Positions 26,514 through 35,561 of a stretch of DNA of 64,000 nucleotides are shown here, piece by piece. This DNA comes from Limimaricola sp. G21655-S1 (GTDB taxonomy: Bacteria > Pseudomonadota > Alphaproteobacteria > Rhodobacterales > Rhodobacteraceae), in assembly GCF_027213785.1 (NCBI RefSeq), contig NZ_JAPWGO010000002.1, positions 285,903 through 349,902 on the forward strand, read 5' to 3'. The translations under genes were made by a program, and so were the position numbers. The notes under the pieces are model-generated. The model ran no database searches. It was not told where the DNA came from and was given only the letters and a program-made list of their open reading frames with translations. The first letter of the stretch is position 1. Every line of letters starts with the position of its first letter.

Positions 26514-26579
26514 GACTTTCGCGCCCCCTTGGGAAAGGTTTAATGCTGAACCATTCCGATCAGGGGGAGAAACGACGCG

Positions 26580-28883
26580 ATGGCCGATAGCACAGACGAC
26601 AACGCCCGCGCGGGCTCCGACAGCCTGCGGCAGGCGGCGCTCGACTACCATCGGCTGCCCAAGCCCGGCAAGCTGGAGATCCGCGCCACGAAACCGCTGG
26701 CCAACGGCCGGGACCTGTCCCGCGCCTATTCCCCCGGCGTCGCAGAGGCCTGCCTCGAGATCAAGTCCGACCCCGACACGGCGCGCGACTACACCTCGCG
26801 CGGCAATCTCGTCGCCGTCGTCACCAACGGCACCGCGGTGCTGGGGCTTGGCAATATCGGCGCGCTGGCCTCGAAGCCGGTGATGGAGGGCAAGGCGGTG
26901 CTCTTCAAGAAATTCGCCAATATCGACTGCTTCGACATCGAGCTGGAGCAGAGCGATCCCGAGAAGCTGGCCGAGATCGTCTGCGCGCTGGAGCCGACCT
27001 TTGGCGCAATCAATCTGGAGGACATCAAGGCGCCGGATTGCTTCATCGTCGAGAAGATCTGCCGCGAACGGATGAACATCCCGGTCTTCCACGACGACCA
27101 GCATGGCACGGCCATCGTGGTGGGGGCCGCGGCCACCAACGCGTTGCGCGTGGCGAAGAAGAGCTTCGGCGAGATCAAGGTCGTCTCGACCGGCGGCGGC
27201 GCGGCGGGCATCGCCTGCCTCGACATGCTGGTCAAGCTCGGGGTGAAGCGCGAGAACATCTGGCTTTGCGACATCAACGGCCTCGTCCATGAGGGACGCG
27301 AGGACGAGGCGATGACGCCGCAGAAGGCGACCTTCGCGCAGCCCGGCGGGCCGCGCGGGCTCGGTGACGTGATCGATGGCGCCGACCTGTTCCTCGGCCT
27401 TTCGGGTCCGAACCTGCTGGCGCCCGAGATGGTGGCGCGCATGTCCGACCGGCCGATCATCTTCGCGCTCGCCAATCCGACGCCCGAGATCATGCCGGAG
27501 CTGGCGCGCGAGGTGAAACCGGACGCGATCATCGCCACCGGGCGCTCGGACCGGCCGAACCAGGTCAACAACGTTCTGTGCTTCCCCTTCATCTTCCGCG
27601 GCGCGCTCGACGTGGGCGCGACGACGATCAACGACGAGATGAAGATCGCCTGCATCGAAGGCATCGCGGCGCTGGCCCGCGCCACCACCTCGGCCGAGGC
27701 CGCCGCCGCCTATAGCGGCGAACAGCTCAGCTTCGGGCCCGACTACCTGATCCCCAAGCCCTTCGATCCGCGGCTGATGGGCGTGGTCGCCTCCGCCGTC
27801 GCCAAGGCCGCGATGGAAACCGGCGTCGCGGCGCGGCCGATCGACGACATGGACGCCTACAAGCAGCGGCTCGACAGCTCGGTGTTCAAGTCGGCGCTGC
27901 TGATGCGGCCGGTCTTCGACGCCGCACGCTCGGCCACCCGCAAGATCGTCTTCGCCGAGGGCGAGGACGAGCGGGTGCTGCGCGCCGCGCATGCGATCAT
28001 CGAGGAGACCACGGACACGCCGATCCTGATCGGTCGTCCCGACGTGATCGAAACCCGCTGCGAGCGCGCCGGGCTGACGATCCGCCCCGGCATCGACTTC
28101 GAGATCGTGAACCCCGAGAACGACCCGCGCTACCGCGACTACTGGGGCACCTATCACGAGATCATGGCGCGCAAGGGCGTGACCCCCGATCTCGCCAAGG
28201 CGATCATGCGCACCAACACCACCGCGATCGGCGCGGTGATGGTGCATCGCGAGGAGGCCGACAGCCTGATCTGCGGCACCTTCGGGCAGTATCTGTGGCA
28301 CCTCAACTACATCGAGCAGGTGCTTGGCACCAAGGAGTTGCGCCCGGTCGGCGCCCTGTCCCTGATGATCCTCGAGGACGGGCCGCTCTTCGTGGCCGAC
28401 ACCCAGGTCCACGCCGAGCCCAGCCCCGCGCAGATCGCCGAGACGGTGGAGGGCTGCGCGCGGCACATCCGCCGCTTCGGCATCGCGCCGAAGATCGCGC
28501 TGTGCTCGCATTCGCAATTCGGCAATCTCGACATCTCTTCGGGCCGCCGGATGCGCGCCGCGCTGGAGATCCTCGACGCCGAGCCGCGCGATTTCGCCTA
28601 TGAGGGCGAGATGCATGTCGATGCCGCGCTCGATCCCGAGCTGCGCGAGAGGACCTTCCCCGGTGCGCGCCTTTCCGGAGCCGCGAACTGCCTCGTCTTC
28701 GCCAACACCGACGCGGCCTCGGGCGTGCGCAACATCCTCAAGATGAAGGGCGCGGGCCTCGAGGTCGGCCCGCTGCTGATGGGCATGGGCAACCGGGCCC
28801 ATATTGTGACGCCCTCGATCACCGCGCGCGGGCTGCTCAACATGTCGGCCATCGCCGGCACGCCGGTCGCGCATTACGGCTGA
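26580..28883 (+). CDS. maeB: NADP-dependent malic enzyme with C-terminal phosphotransacetylase-like domain
   Basis: Oxidative decarboxylation of malate to pyruvate, linking the TCA cycle to gluconeogenic and lipid precursors. The 767-residue protein has the malic domain (YSPGVAEACLEI, GLGNIGALASKPVMEGKAVL, metal site FHDDQHGTAIV) and an NAD(P) Rossmann fold (VSTGGGAAGIACLDM). From about residue 440 a domain homologous to phosphotransacetylase follows (KIVFAEGEDERVLRAAH). In MaeB proteins that domain is not catalytic but binds acetyl-CoA for inhibition. A GGGGGAG site precedes the ATG. Monocistronic, followed by hairpins. Confidence 0.96.
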   Translation: MADSTDDNARAGSDSLRQAALDYHRLPKPGKLEIRATKPLANGRDLSRAYSPGVAEACLEIKSDPDTARDYTSRGNLVAVVTNGTAVLGLGNIGALASKPVMEGKAVLFKKFANIDCFDIELEQSDPEKLAEIVCALEPTFGAINLEDIKAPDCFIVEKICRERMNIPVFHDDQHGTAIVVGAAATNALRVAKKSFGEIKVVSTGGGAAGIACLDMLVKLGVKRENIWLCDINGLVHEGREDEAMTPQKATFAQPGGPRGLGDVIDGADLFLGLSGPNLLAPEMVARMSDRPIIFALANPTPEIMPELAREVKPDAIIATGRSDRPNQVNNVLCFPFIFRGALDVGATTINDEMKIACIEGIAALARATTSAEAAAAYSGEQLSFGPDYLIPKPFDPRLMGVVASAVAKAAMETGVAARPIDDMDAYKQRLDSSVFKSALLMRPVFDAARSATRKIVFAEGEDERVLRAAHAIIEETTDTPILIGRPDVIETRCERAGLTIRPGIDFEIVNPENDPRYRDYWGTYHEIMARKGVTPDLAKAIMRTNTTAIGAVMVHREEADSLICGTFGQYLWHLNYIEQVLGTKELRPVGALSLMILEDGPLFVADTQVHAEPSPAQIAETVEGCARHIRRFGIAPKIALCSHSQFGNLDISSGRRMRAALEILDAEPRDFAYEGEMHVDAALDPELRERTFPGARLSGAANCLVFANTDAASGVRNILKMKGAGLEVGPLLMGMGNRAHIVTPSITARGLLNMSAIAGTPVAHYG

Positions 28884-28890
28884 GATCCTC

Positions 28891-28911
28891 GGGGGAGGCG
28901 CGACCTCCCCC
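28891..28911 (+). terminator. Hairpin downstream of maeB
   Basis: GGGGGAGG (28891-28898) pairs perfectly with CCTCCCCC (28904-28911) around a five-base loop, eight bases past the maeB stop. A degenerate CTTCATTCTCC follows, resembling the leader of the recurrent element, and a further ACACCGCC...GGCGGTGT stem lies at about 28935-28967. Likely transcript end. Confidence 0.55.
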
Positions 28912-29035
28912 GTGCTTCATTCTCCAAAAAGGCGAACACCGCCGCCCCTGCCGAAAGGGGCGGTGTCGGGGCGCGCGTGACGCTTGCCCCAAAGCCTTGC
29001 CCGGGCGTAGGATTCCGTCCGGAGGGAGGACGGAT

Positions 29036-30943
29036 ATGACATATGCGGACGTCTATGAGAGCTGGCGCTCGGACCCCGAGGGGTTCTGGATGGGTGCGGC
29101 GCGCGCCATCGACTGGCACCGTTTCCCGAGCCGGGCCCTGTCGGAGGAGGCCGATCCGGTCCCGCTCTGGTATCCCGATGGCATGGTCAATGGCTGCCAC
29201 AACGCGCTCGACCGGCACGTGGCCGAGGGACGGACGCATGACGTGGCGATCATCCATGACAGCCCGGTCACCGAAAGCCGCACCGAGATCACCTATGGCG
29301 AGCTTCTGGGCCGGGTCGCGCGGCTGGCGGGCGCACTAAAGGCGCGCGGCGTGACCAAGGGCGACCGCGTCGTCATCTACATGCCGATGATCCCCGAGGC
29401 GCTGGAGGCGATGCTGGCCTGCGCCCGGATCGGCGCGATCCACTGCGTCGTCTTCGGCGGCTTTGCCGCCCGCGAACTCGCCGTGCGCATCGACGACTGC
29501 AAGCCGAAGGCGATCCTCGCCGGCTCCTGCGGGATCGAGCCGCACCGCGTCGTTGCCTACAAGCCGCTTCTGGACGCGGCGCTGATCGAGGCCGAGCACA
29601 AGCCGGAATTCTGCGTGATCCTGCAACGCCCGCAGGCGATGGCCGGGATCGAGCACGGCCGCGACATCGAATGGCATGATTTCCAGGAGGAGGCCGAGCC
29701 CGCCGACTGCGTGCCGGTCGAGGCCAACCACCCCGCCTATATCCTCTACACCTCCGGCACGACGGGAAAGCCCAAGGGCGTGGTGCGCCCCACCGGCGGG
29801 CATCTGGTGGCGCTGCACTGGACCATGAAGAACGTCTACGCCACCAACCCCGGCGAGGTGTTCTGGGCCGCCTCCGACGTCGGCTGGGTCGTGGGCCACA
29901 GCTATATCTGCTACGGCCCGCTGATCCACGGCAACACCACCCTGATCTACGAGGGCAAGCCGGTGGGCACGCCCGATGCGGGCGCCTTCTGGCGCGTGAT
30001 CGCCCGCAACAATGTCCGCACCTTCTTTACCGCCCCCACGGCGCTGCGCGCGATCAAGCGCGAGGATCCCGAGGGGCGGATGGCACGGGATCACGACCTC
30101 TCGGGGCTTCGGGCGATCTACCTCGCGGGCGAGCGGGCCGATCCGGACACGGTGGCCTGGGCGCGCGAGATCACGAATGTCCCGGTCTACGATCACTGGT
30201 GGCAGACCGAGACCGGCTACACCATCACCGGGAACCCGGTGGGGATCGAGCCGCTGCCGGTCAAGGACGGCTCCTCGACCGTGCCGATGCCGGGCTACGA
30301 CATCCGCATCCTCGACGAGACGGGACAGGAGAAGCCGCGCGGCGCCTTGGGCGCGGTGGCGATCCGGCTGCCGCTGCCGCCGGGTACGCTGATCGGCATC
30401 TGGGGCGACGAGGAGCGGTTCCGGCGCAGCTACCTCTCCGCCTATCCCGGCTTCTATGCCACCGGCGATGCCGGGATGATCGACGAGGACGGCTATGTGT
30501 CGATCCTCGCCCGGACCGACGACGTGATCAACGTGGCCGGGCACCGCCTCTCGACGGGCGGCATGGAGGAGGTTCTGGCCGATCATCCCGACGTCGCCGA
30601 ATGCGCGGTGATCGGCGTCGCCGATCCTCTCAAGGGGCAGCTGCCGATGGGGTTCCTCTGCCTCAACCGCACCTGCGCCCGGCCACCCGAGGAGATCCTG
30701 CGCGAGGCGGTCGATCTGGTGCGCGAACGCATCGGCCCGGTCGCGGCGTTCCGGCTTGCCGTGGTGGTGGAGCGGCTGCCCAAGACCCGTTCGGGCAAGA
30801 TCCTGCGCTCGACCATGGCGAAGCTCGCAGATGGCGAGGATTTCGCGATGCCCGCCACCATCGACGACCCCGCGATCCTCGACGAGTTGCGCGCGGCGAT
30901 CGCGCCGCTGGGCTACGGCGTGCCGAGAGAGGCAGTGAGCTGA
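29036..30943 (+). CDS. prpE: Propionyl-CoA synthetase
   Basis: Activates propionate (and to a lesser extent acetate) to the CoA ester with ATP, via an acyl-adenylate. The 635-residue protein begins TYADVYESWRSDPEGFWMGAA, typical of PrpE rather than Acs. The ATP loop is YTSGTTGKPKGVV (about residues 238-250). YDHWWQTETGY and ATGDAGMIDEDGY are the adenylation motifs. The catalytic lysine is in LPKTRSGKILR near the C-terminus. The start is supported by GGAGGGAGGA. The methylmalonyl pathway protein MeaB is encoded 7 kb away. Confidence 0.93.
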   Translation: MTYADVYESWRSDPEGFWMGAARAIDWHRFPSRALSEEADPVPLWYPDGMVNGCHNALDRHVAEGRTHDVAIIHDSPVTESRTEITYGELLGRVARLAGALKARGVTKGDRVVIYMPMIPEALEAMLACARIGAIHCVVFGGFAARELAVRIDDCKPKAILAGSCGIEPHRVVAYKPLLDAALIEAEHKPEFCVILQRPQAMAGIEHGRDIEWHDFQEEAEPADCVPVEANHPAYILYTSGTTGKPKGVVRPTGGHLVALHWTMKNVYATNPGEVFWAASDVGWVVGHSYICYGPLIHGNTTLIYEGKPVGTPDAGAFWRVIARNNVRTFFTAPTALRAIKREDPEGRMARDHDLSGLRAIYLAGERADPDTVAWAREITNVPVYDHWWQTETGYTITGNPVGIEPLPVKDGSSTVPMPGYDIRILDETGQEKPRGALGAVAIRLPLPPGTLIGIWGDEERFRRSYLSAYPGFYATGDAGMIDEDGYVSILARTDDVINVAGHRLSTGGMEEVLADHPDVAECAVIGVADPLKGQLPMGFLCLNRTCARPPEEILREAVDLVRERIGPVAAFRLAVVVERLPKTRSGKILRSTMAKLADGEDFAMPATIDDPAILDELRAAIAPLGYGVPREAVS

Positions 30944-30950
30944 GCGCCGC

Positions 30951-31715
30951 TCAGGCGAACTGCTCGCGGATCAGCCGTTCCTCCAGCCCGTGGCCGGGGT
31001 CGAACAGGATGCGGTGCCGCACCCGCGGCTCCGAGCGGATCTCGACCGCGATCACGTCGCGCACCAACCGGCTGTCGGCATCGGCCATCACCGGCCGCTT
31101 GTCGGCCTCCAGCACCTCGAAGCGCACGGTGGCGGCGGTGGGCAGCAGCGCGCCGCGCCAGCGCCGGGGCCGGAACGGCGCGATAGCGGTGAGCGCCAGC
31201 ACGTCGGCCCCGATCGGCAGGATCGGGCCATAGGCGGAGTAGTTATAGGCGGTCGAGCCCGCGGGCGTGGCGACCAGCGCCCCGTCGCAGACCAGCTCCT
31301 CAAGCCGCACCCGCCCGTCGACGATCACCTTCAGCTTGGCCGCCTGCGGCCCTGCCCGCAGCAAACTCACCTCGTTGATCCCAAGGCCCCGATGCATCTC
31401 GCCCGAGGATGTCTCGGCGGTCATGGCCAGCGGGTTGATGATCGCCTCCTCGGCGGCGGCGAGCCGGTCCGGCAGGTCGTCCTCGGAGAAGGCGTTCATC
31501 AGGAAGCCCACGGTACCGCGATTCATCCCGTAAACCGGCAGGTCGAGCCCCTCGGTCGCGTGCAGCGTCTGCAGCATGAAGCCGTCGCCGCCCAGCGCCA
31601 CCACGACATCCGCCTCGTCCAGCGGGCTGTCGCCGTATCGTTCCGCGAGCCGTGCCCGCGTTTCCTGCGCGATGCTGGCCTCGCTGGCCAGAAAGGCGAT
31701 GCGGTCGGTGCCCAA
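30951..31715 (-). CDS. nadK: NAD kinase
   Basis: Phosphorylates NAD to NADP; ATP- or polyphosphate-dependent and cytosolic. The 254-residue protein has the GGDG signature in VVALGGDGFMLQTLH. NRGTVGFLMN, NEVSL and the DGALVATPAGSTAYNYSA NAD-binding segment are all present. The best start is TTG at 31713-31715 (product begins with GTDRIAFLAS), preceded by GGGGGGAAAGAGAT. The frame continues upstream, but that extension is Arg-rich and unlike the family. Divergent from glyA, tail to tail with prpE. Confidence 0.94.
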   Translation of the reverse strand: MGTDRIAFLASEASIAQETRARLAERYGDSPLDEADVVVALGGDGFMLQTLHATEGLDLPVYGMNRGTVGFLMNAFSEDDLPDRLAAAEEAIINPLAMTAETSSGEMHRGLGINEVSLLRAGPQAAKLKVIVDGRVRLEELVCDGALVATPAGSTAYNYSAYGPILPIGADVLALTAIAPFRPRRWRGALLPTAATVRFEVLEADKRPVMADADSRLVRDVIAVEIRSEPRVRHRILFDPGHGLEERLIREQFA

Positions 31716-31885
31716 ATCTCTTTCCCCCCGGATGCTGCGCCTAGTTTGTCGGCCAGCGCTTCCCGAAAGGCAAGCGGCGGGCGATTTCGCCGCGAAGCGC
31801 CCATGCTGCGACGGTTTCGGGGCTTTTGGCCCTCTTGTCGCTGGGTTAAGAGAGCCGCGACGCAACCCCGCACGAGGTGTCCGAG

Positions 31886-33181
31886 ATGAACGCATCCACC
31901 CGCGACGACGGCTTCTTCACCGAGAAGCTCGCCACCCGCGACCCCGAGATCGCCAAGGCGATCACCGACGAACTCGGCCGCCAGCGCCACGAGATCGAGC
32001 TGATCGCGAGCGAGAACATCGTCTCGGCCGCCGTGCTCGAAGCGCAGGGCTCGGTGCTCACCAACAAATACGCCGAAGGCTACCCGGGGCGCCGCTATTA
32101 CGGTGGCTGCCAGTTCGCCGACGTGGCCGAGAACCTCGCCATCGACCGTGCTCGCCAGCTCTTCTCCTGCGAATTCGCCAACGTGCAGCCCAACTCCGGC
32201 TCCCAGGCGAACCAGGGCGTGTTCCAGGCGCTTCTGCAGCCCGGCGACACCATTCTCGGCATGAGCCTCGACGCGGGCGGCCACCTGACCCATGGCGCCA
32301 AGCCGAACCAGTCGGGCAAGTGGTTCAACGCGGTCCAGTACGGTGTGCGCCAGCAGGACCAGCAGATCGACTACGACCAGATCCAAGCGCTCGCCACCGA
32401 GCACCAGCCGAAGATGATCATCGCCGGCGGCTCGGCGATCCCGCGGATCATCGACTTCCCGCGGATGCGCGAGATCGCCGACAGCGTCGGCGCCTATCTT
32501 CTCGTCGACATGGCGCATTTCGCGGGGCTGGTGGCTGCGGGCATCTACCCCTCGCCCTTCCCGCATGCGCATGTGGCCACCACCACGACGCACAAGACCC
32601 TGCGCGGCCCGCGTGGCGGCATGATCCTCACCAATGACGAGGCCATCGCCAAGAAGGTCAATTCGGCGATCTTCCCGGGCATCCAGGGCGGGCCGCTGAT
32701 GCATGTCATCGCCGGCAAGGCCGTGGCCTTCGGCGAGGCGCTGCGCCCAGAGTTCAAGACCTACCAGCAGCAGGTGGTGAAGAACGCCCAGGCGCTCGCG
32801 GATCAGCTGATGAAGGGCGGGCTCGACATCGTCACGGGCGGCACCGACAGCCATCTGATGCTCGTCGACCTGCGCCCCAAGGGCGTGAAGGGCAACGCCA
32901 CCGAGGACGCGCTGGGCCGCGCCCACATCACCTGCAACAAGAACGGCATCCCCTTCGACCCCGAGAAGCCCGCCGTGACCTCCGGCATCCGCCTCGGCTC
33001 GCCCGCCGGCACGACGCGCGGCTTCGGCGAGGCCGAGTTCCGGCAGATCGCCGACTGGATCGTCGAGGTGACCGAGGGGCTCGCGGCGAACGGACCCGAA
33101 GGCAATGCCGAGGTCGAGGCGAAGGTGCGCGGCGAGGTCGAGGAGCTGTGCAAGCGGTTCCCGCTCTACCCCGAGCTCTGA
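31886..33181 (+). CDS. glyA: Serine hydroxymethyltransferase
   Basis: PLP enzyme converting serine and tetrahydrofolate to glycine and 5,10-methylene-THF, the main source of one-carbon units. The 431-residue protein has the N-terminal [34 protein letters not shown] is intact, as is the PLP lysine in [14 protein letters not shown] (about residue 235). An in-frame GTG lies nine bases upstream (31877), but the ATG is better placed relative to GAGG. Monocistronic, divergent from nadK. Confidence 0.97.
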   Translation: MNASTRDDGFFTEKLATRDPEIAKAITDELGRQRHEIELIASENIVSAAVLEAQGSVLTNKYAEGYPGRRYYGGCQFADVAENLAIDRARQLFSCEFANVQPNSGSQANQGVFQALLQPGDTILGMSLDAGGHLTHGAKPNQSGKWFNAVQYGVRQQDQQIDYDQIQALATEHQPKMIIAGGSAIPRIIDFPRMREIADSVGAYLLVDMAHFAGLVAAGIYPSPFPHAHVATTTTHKTLRGPRGGMILTNDEAIAKKVNSAIFPGIQGGPLMHVIAGKAVAFGEALRPEFKTYQQQVVKNAQALADQLMKGGLDIVTGGTDSHLMLVDLRPKGVKGNATEDALGRAHITCNKNGIPFDPEKPAVTSGIRLGSPAGTTRGFGEAEFRQIADWIVEVTEGLAANGPEGNAEVEAKVRGEVEELCKRFPLYPEL

Positions 33182-33197
33182 GACGGTCGGCGCGGGG

Positions 33198-33572
33198 TCA
33201 GAGGACCTCGCGCCACAACACGCCCGCGATCAGCGCGGCGATGAGGATCGTGGCGACGGTGCGCGCCCGCTTGATCCAGACCGCCCGGCGCAGCGCCTGT
33301 CGCAGTTCGTCCGGCTCCTCGGCCATCAGCCAGCTCTGCACGGTGACATAGGCCGTCTCCACCCGCTCCATGTCGATCGCCTCGGCGCGGCCGGGCAGCT
33401 TGGCCACCGCCTCGGCGGCGGCGAGGAAGCGGGCGCGCGACAGGATCTCGGGAGGCAAGGCCGGCGCGGCGCGGTCGAGCCGGTCGCCAAGGTTGCGGCC
33501 CTCGACCCCCGCCCTGTCGGACAGAAGCCGGGAAATCTCGCGCGTCCAGACGGTTATCATGGTGCGGTCCAT
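33198..33572 (-). CDS. Tail-anchored hypothetical membrane protein
   Basis: A 124-residue protein with a soluble, helical, charged N-terminal part (TREISRLLSDRAGVEGRNLGDRLDRAA) and one C-terminal membrane segment (ARTVATILIAALIAGVLW) with three residues after it, so it is probably tail-anchored with the N-terminus in the cytosol. I recognise no family. The start could also be an ATG 12 bases downstream. It lies convergent with glyA and divergent from the hydrolase; conserved small genes of this layout occur in Rhodobacterales, but no function is known. Confidence 0.65.
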   Translation of the reverse strand: MDRTMITVWTREISRLLSDRAGVEGRNLGDRLDRAAPALPPEILSRARFLAAAEAVAKLPGRAEAIDMERVETAYVTVQSWLMAEEPDELRQALRRAVWIKRARTVATILIAALIAGVLWREVL

Positions 33573-33666
33573 GTCTTGTGTTAGCGCCCCCGCGCCCGGC
33601 ACTCAATGGTCCGTATCGGCATCGCCGGGACTGGCGTCCGGCGCTTGCGGCGCTACAACATGCCCC

Positions 33667-34416
33667 ATGCTGAACACCATCCTCACCGGAGAGCCCTCCG
33701 ACCGCCCGCCCCTTCTGATCGTCCACGGCCTGTTCGGCTCGGCCCGCAACTGGGGCGTGATCGCGCGTCGCCTGGGCGAGGACCGACAGGTCATCGCCGT
33801 GGACATGCGCAACCACGGCGACAGCCACTGGACCGAGCGCCACGACTATTTCGGCATGGCCGAGGATCTGGCCGAGGTGCTGGAGAAACACGGCCCCGCC
33901 GACGTGCTGGGCCACTCCATGGGCGGCAAGGCGTCGATGGTGCTGGCGCTGACCCGCCCCGACCTCGTGCGCCGCCTCGTCGTCGCCGACATCGCGCCGG
34001 TCGCCTATGGCCACGACCAGATCGACAACATCCGCAAGATGAAGCAGGTCGATCTGGAGGCCATCGCCAGCCGATCCGACGCGACCGAGATGATGGGCGA
34101 TCTGGAGGCCGCGACGGCGGCGTTCTTCCTGCAATCGCTCGATCTTCAGGAAAAGCGCTGGAAGCTGAACCTCGACGTGTTGGAGCGCGACATGGAGACG
34201 ATCCTCGGCTTCCCGCAGGTCGAGGGCCGCTTCGACGGCCCGGCGCTGTTCCTGTCGGGCGAGAACAGCGCCTATGTCGAGGAGACGCATCACGGCGCGA
34301 TCCACACGCTGTTCGGCGATGCCCGCTTCGAGGTGATCGACGGCGCCGGCCACTGGCTGCACGCCGAGAAGCCGCGCGAGGTCGAGGCGGCGGTGCGCGG
34401 CTTCCTTGACGGCTGA
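33667..34416 (+). CDS. Alpha/beta-fold hydrolase (YbfF-like esterase)
   Basis: A 249-residue alpha/beta hydrolase. The oxyanion HG motif is in LLIVHGLFGSARNWG, the nucleophile elbow is GHSMGG (serine at about residue 84), and the catalytic histidine is in VIDGAGHWLHAEKP. The VDMRNHGDS strand is typical of the YbfF/acyl-CoA esterase branch. The physiological substrate is not known. It is the last GC-typical plus-strand gene before the AT-rich patch. Confidence 0.9.
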   Translation: MLNTILTGEPSDRPPLLIVHGLFGSARNWGVIARRLGEDRQVIAVDMRNHGDSHWTERHDYFGMAEDLAEVLEKHGPADVLGHSMGGKASMVLALTRPDLVRRLVVADIAPVAYGHDQIDNIRKMKQVDLEAIASRSDATEMMGDLEAATAAFFLQSLDLQEKRWKLNLDVLERDMETILGFPQVEGRFDGPALFLSGENSAYVEETHHGAIHTLFGDARFEVIDGAGHWLHAEKPREVEAAVRGFLDG

Positions 34417-34418
34417 GG

Positions 34419-34502
34419 CTACCAGAGCACCGGCGAGGTCAACAGTGTCGACAGCGACAGCCCGCCAAGGGCAATCAGGACGAGATGGGGAACGTAGCGC
34501 AT
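34419..34502 (-). CDS. Candidate 27-residue single-helix membrane peptide
   Basis: A short minus-strand frame not covered by longer genes encodes 27 residues: MRYVPH, then a hydrophobic stretch (LVLIALGGLSLSTLL) and a TSPVLW end. That is one probable transmembrane helix with a basic N-terminus inside. GGAGG lies five bases before the ATG, and the stop lies two bases past the convergent hydrolase stop. The clean ribosome site and helical composition favour a real small protein, but no homologue is known to me. It could be expressed from the same transcript as the AT-rich gene 130 bases upstream. Confidence 0.45.
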   Translation of the reverse strand: MRYVPHLVLIALGGLSLSTLLTSPVLW

Positions 34503-34551
34503 GGGAGCCTCCGGTGTGGGTCGGAGGTGATACGCGGGAGGTAGGGGAGTC

Positions 34552-34618
34552 CGTCGGCTGCTTCAGCCAACGAATTCACAAAGAACTCTGGGGCAAGTAC
34601 CAGTCATACTCGCCCCAG
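34552..34618 (-). terminator. Two hairpins downstream of the AT-rich orphan gene
   Basis: On the minus strand, 13 bases past the orphan's stop, CTGGGGC (34612-34618) pairs with GCCCCAG (34588-34594). After one mismatch the stem continues for four more pairs around a seven-base loop. A second stem, arms 34552-34560 and 34564-34572 with a three-base loop, follows. Together they probably end or process the orphan transcript ahead of the 27-residue frame. Confidence 0.5.
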
Positions 34619-34631
34619 CCGGAGCCAGCGA

Positions 34632-35201
34632 CTAAGCAAATTGCAGATCAAGGGGCTCTTGAGAATTTGCAGCATTCTCGATGAATGTTTTCATTGCACT
34701 AAATTCGTGGGGTGCGATGAGCTTCACCAACTTGAAATTAAAGTGCATCCTAAGAGACGCCGTCTTCGTGTCGACAACGACACCGAGCACCTTTATTTCG
34801 TGTGATTGACCCCACGCCTTCACCTCGAAGCGTGAGTTAGCAGATTGATATTTCATATAGTAATCGAGAACCTGCTTAATCAGAAAGTTGATCTTTTCTG
34901 ATTTATTTTTATCAACATTCTCAGCAGATGACGAAAGTTCCTTGGTAATTTTTTCGATTTCCTCAACATGAGCGTTAACACCGCTGAGCTGGGTACTGTA
35001 GCCAGTAGATCCCCACTGACTCTCCTGCATAGGCGTTGCACTCACTATTTGCCAACCAGGATTTCCCTCAAATGACGCCTTAACTTCTTTGTAATCGTTC
35101 TTACCCGCATGAAAGCTGAAGTGCGCCCCCGGCTCCATTTTTTCAGTGCCTATCTCGAGCTCGAAATTTGAATTACCTGATTTAAGGATGATCTTTGGCA
35201 T
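34632..35201 (-). CDS. AT-rich orphan gene, unknown function
   Basis: A 189-residue soluble protein that I do not recognise. It begins MPKIILKSGNSNFELEIG and is rich in Lys, Ser, Asn and Glu. The N-terminal third looks strand-rich, the middle helical and charged (HVEEIEKITKELSSSAENVDKNKSE spans a possible coiled coil), and the C-terminal part again strand-rich. No signal peptide, membrane helix or metal motif. GGAG lies seven bases before the ATG. Codon use (many AAA, AAT, ATT, TTA) and base composition differ sharply from every neighbour, a sign of recent horizontal acquisition. It lies downstream of and parallel to lepA, with no mobility gene nearby. Confidence 0.7.
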   Translation of the reverse strand: MPKIILKSGNSNFELEIGTEKMEPGAHFSFHAGKNDYKEVKASFEGNPGWQIVSATPMQESQWGSTGYSTQLSGVNAHVEEIEKITKELSSSAENVDKNKSEKINFLIKQVLDYYMKYQSANSRFEVKAWGQSHEIKVLGVVVDTKTASLRMHFNFKLVKLIAPHEFSAMKTFIENAANSQEPLDLQFA

Positions 35202-35561
35202 AACTACGCTCCAAAAAAGATAACAGCTACACAACCTAAACGGTACCTGATTCGCCCTCGAAAGGCAATCGAGATCCGTTTTCTGGTTTGAAAATGGATC
35301 AGCACTTCGACAAAAAAAGCAGCGACGTCTCTTGTTTGGTTGGTAGGCAACCGCAAGAACAGAAATGAAGGCCCGAAAGACGCAACCTGCCATTCGTCAG
35401 CCTATCTATCCCATTAATTCTTGGCAGAGCTTGCTATGGTCGCAGCGGTCGGACTGTCGCCAAGAATAGGGCTGCCACTTGGACAACGCGTCGATTGATA
35501 CAGCGCACACGTCACTTTCTGCGATCTGTCTTCTTCGTACAGATCACGCAACAATCTCCAA
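35202..35561. other. AT-rich spacer between orphan gene and lepA
   Basis: This 360-base stretch has a lower GC content than the flanks. The minus-strand frame of the orphan gene runs back into it without a plausible start, so I read it as non-coding. It must contain the orphan's promoter and the end of the lepA transcript. I see no tRNA fragment, integrase or clear att-type direct repeat. Confidence 0.4.

Noticed and set aside
26175-28874. Long minus-strand open frame (899 codons) opposite maeB
   Set aside because: Mirror frame of a strongly conserved gene; low-complexity His/Asp/Arg-rich product with no recognisable domain.
34632-35393. Extension of the AT-rich gene to an upstream ATG (253 residues)
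   Set aside because: The 64 extra residues are Cys/Arg-rich and unlike the rest, while GGAG is correctly placed before the internal ATG at 35201.
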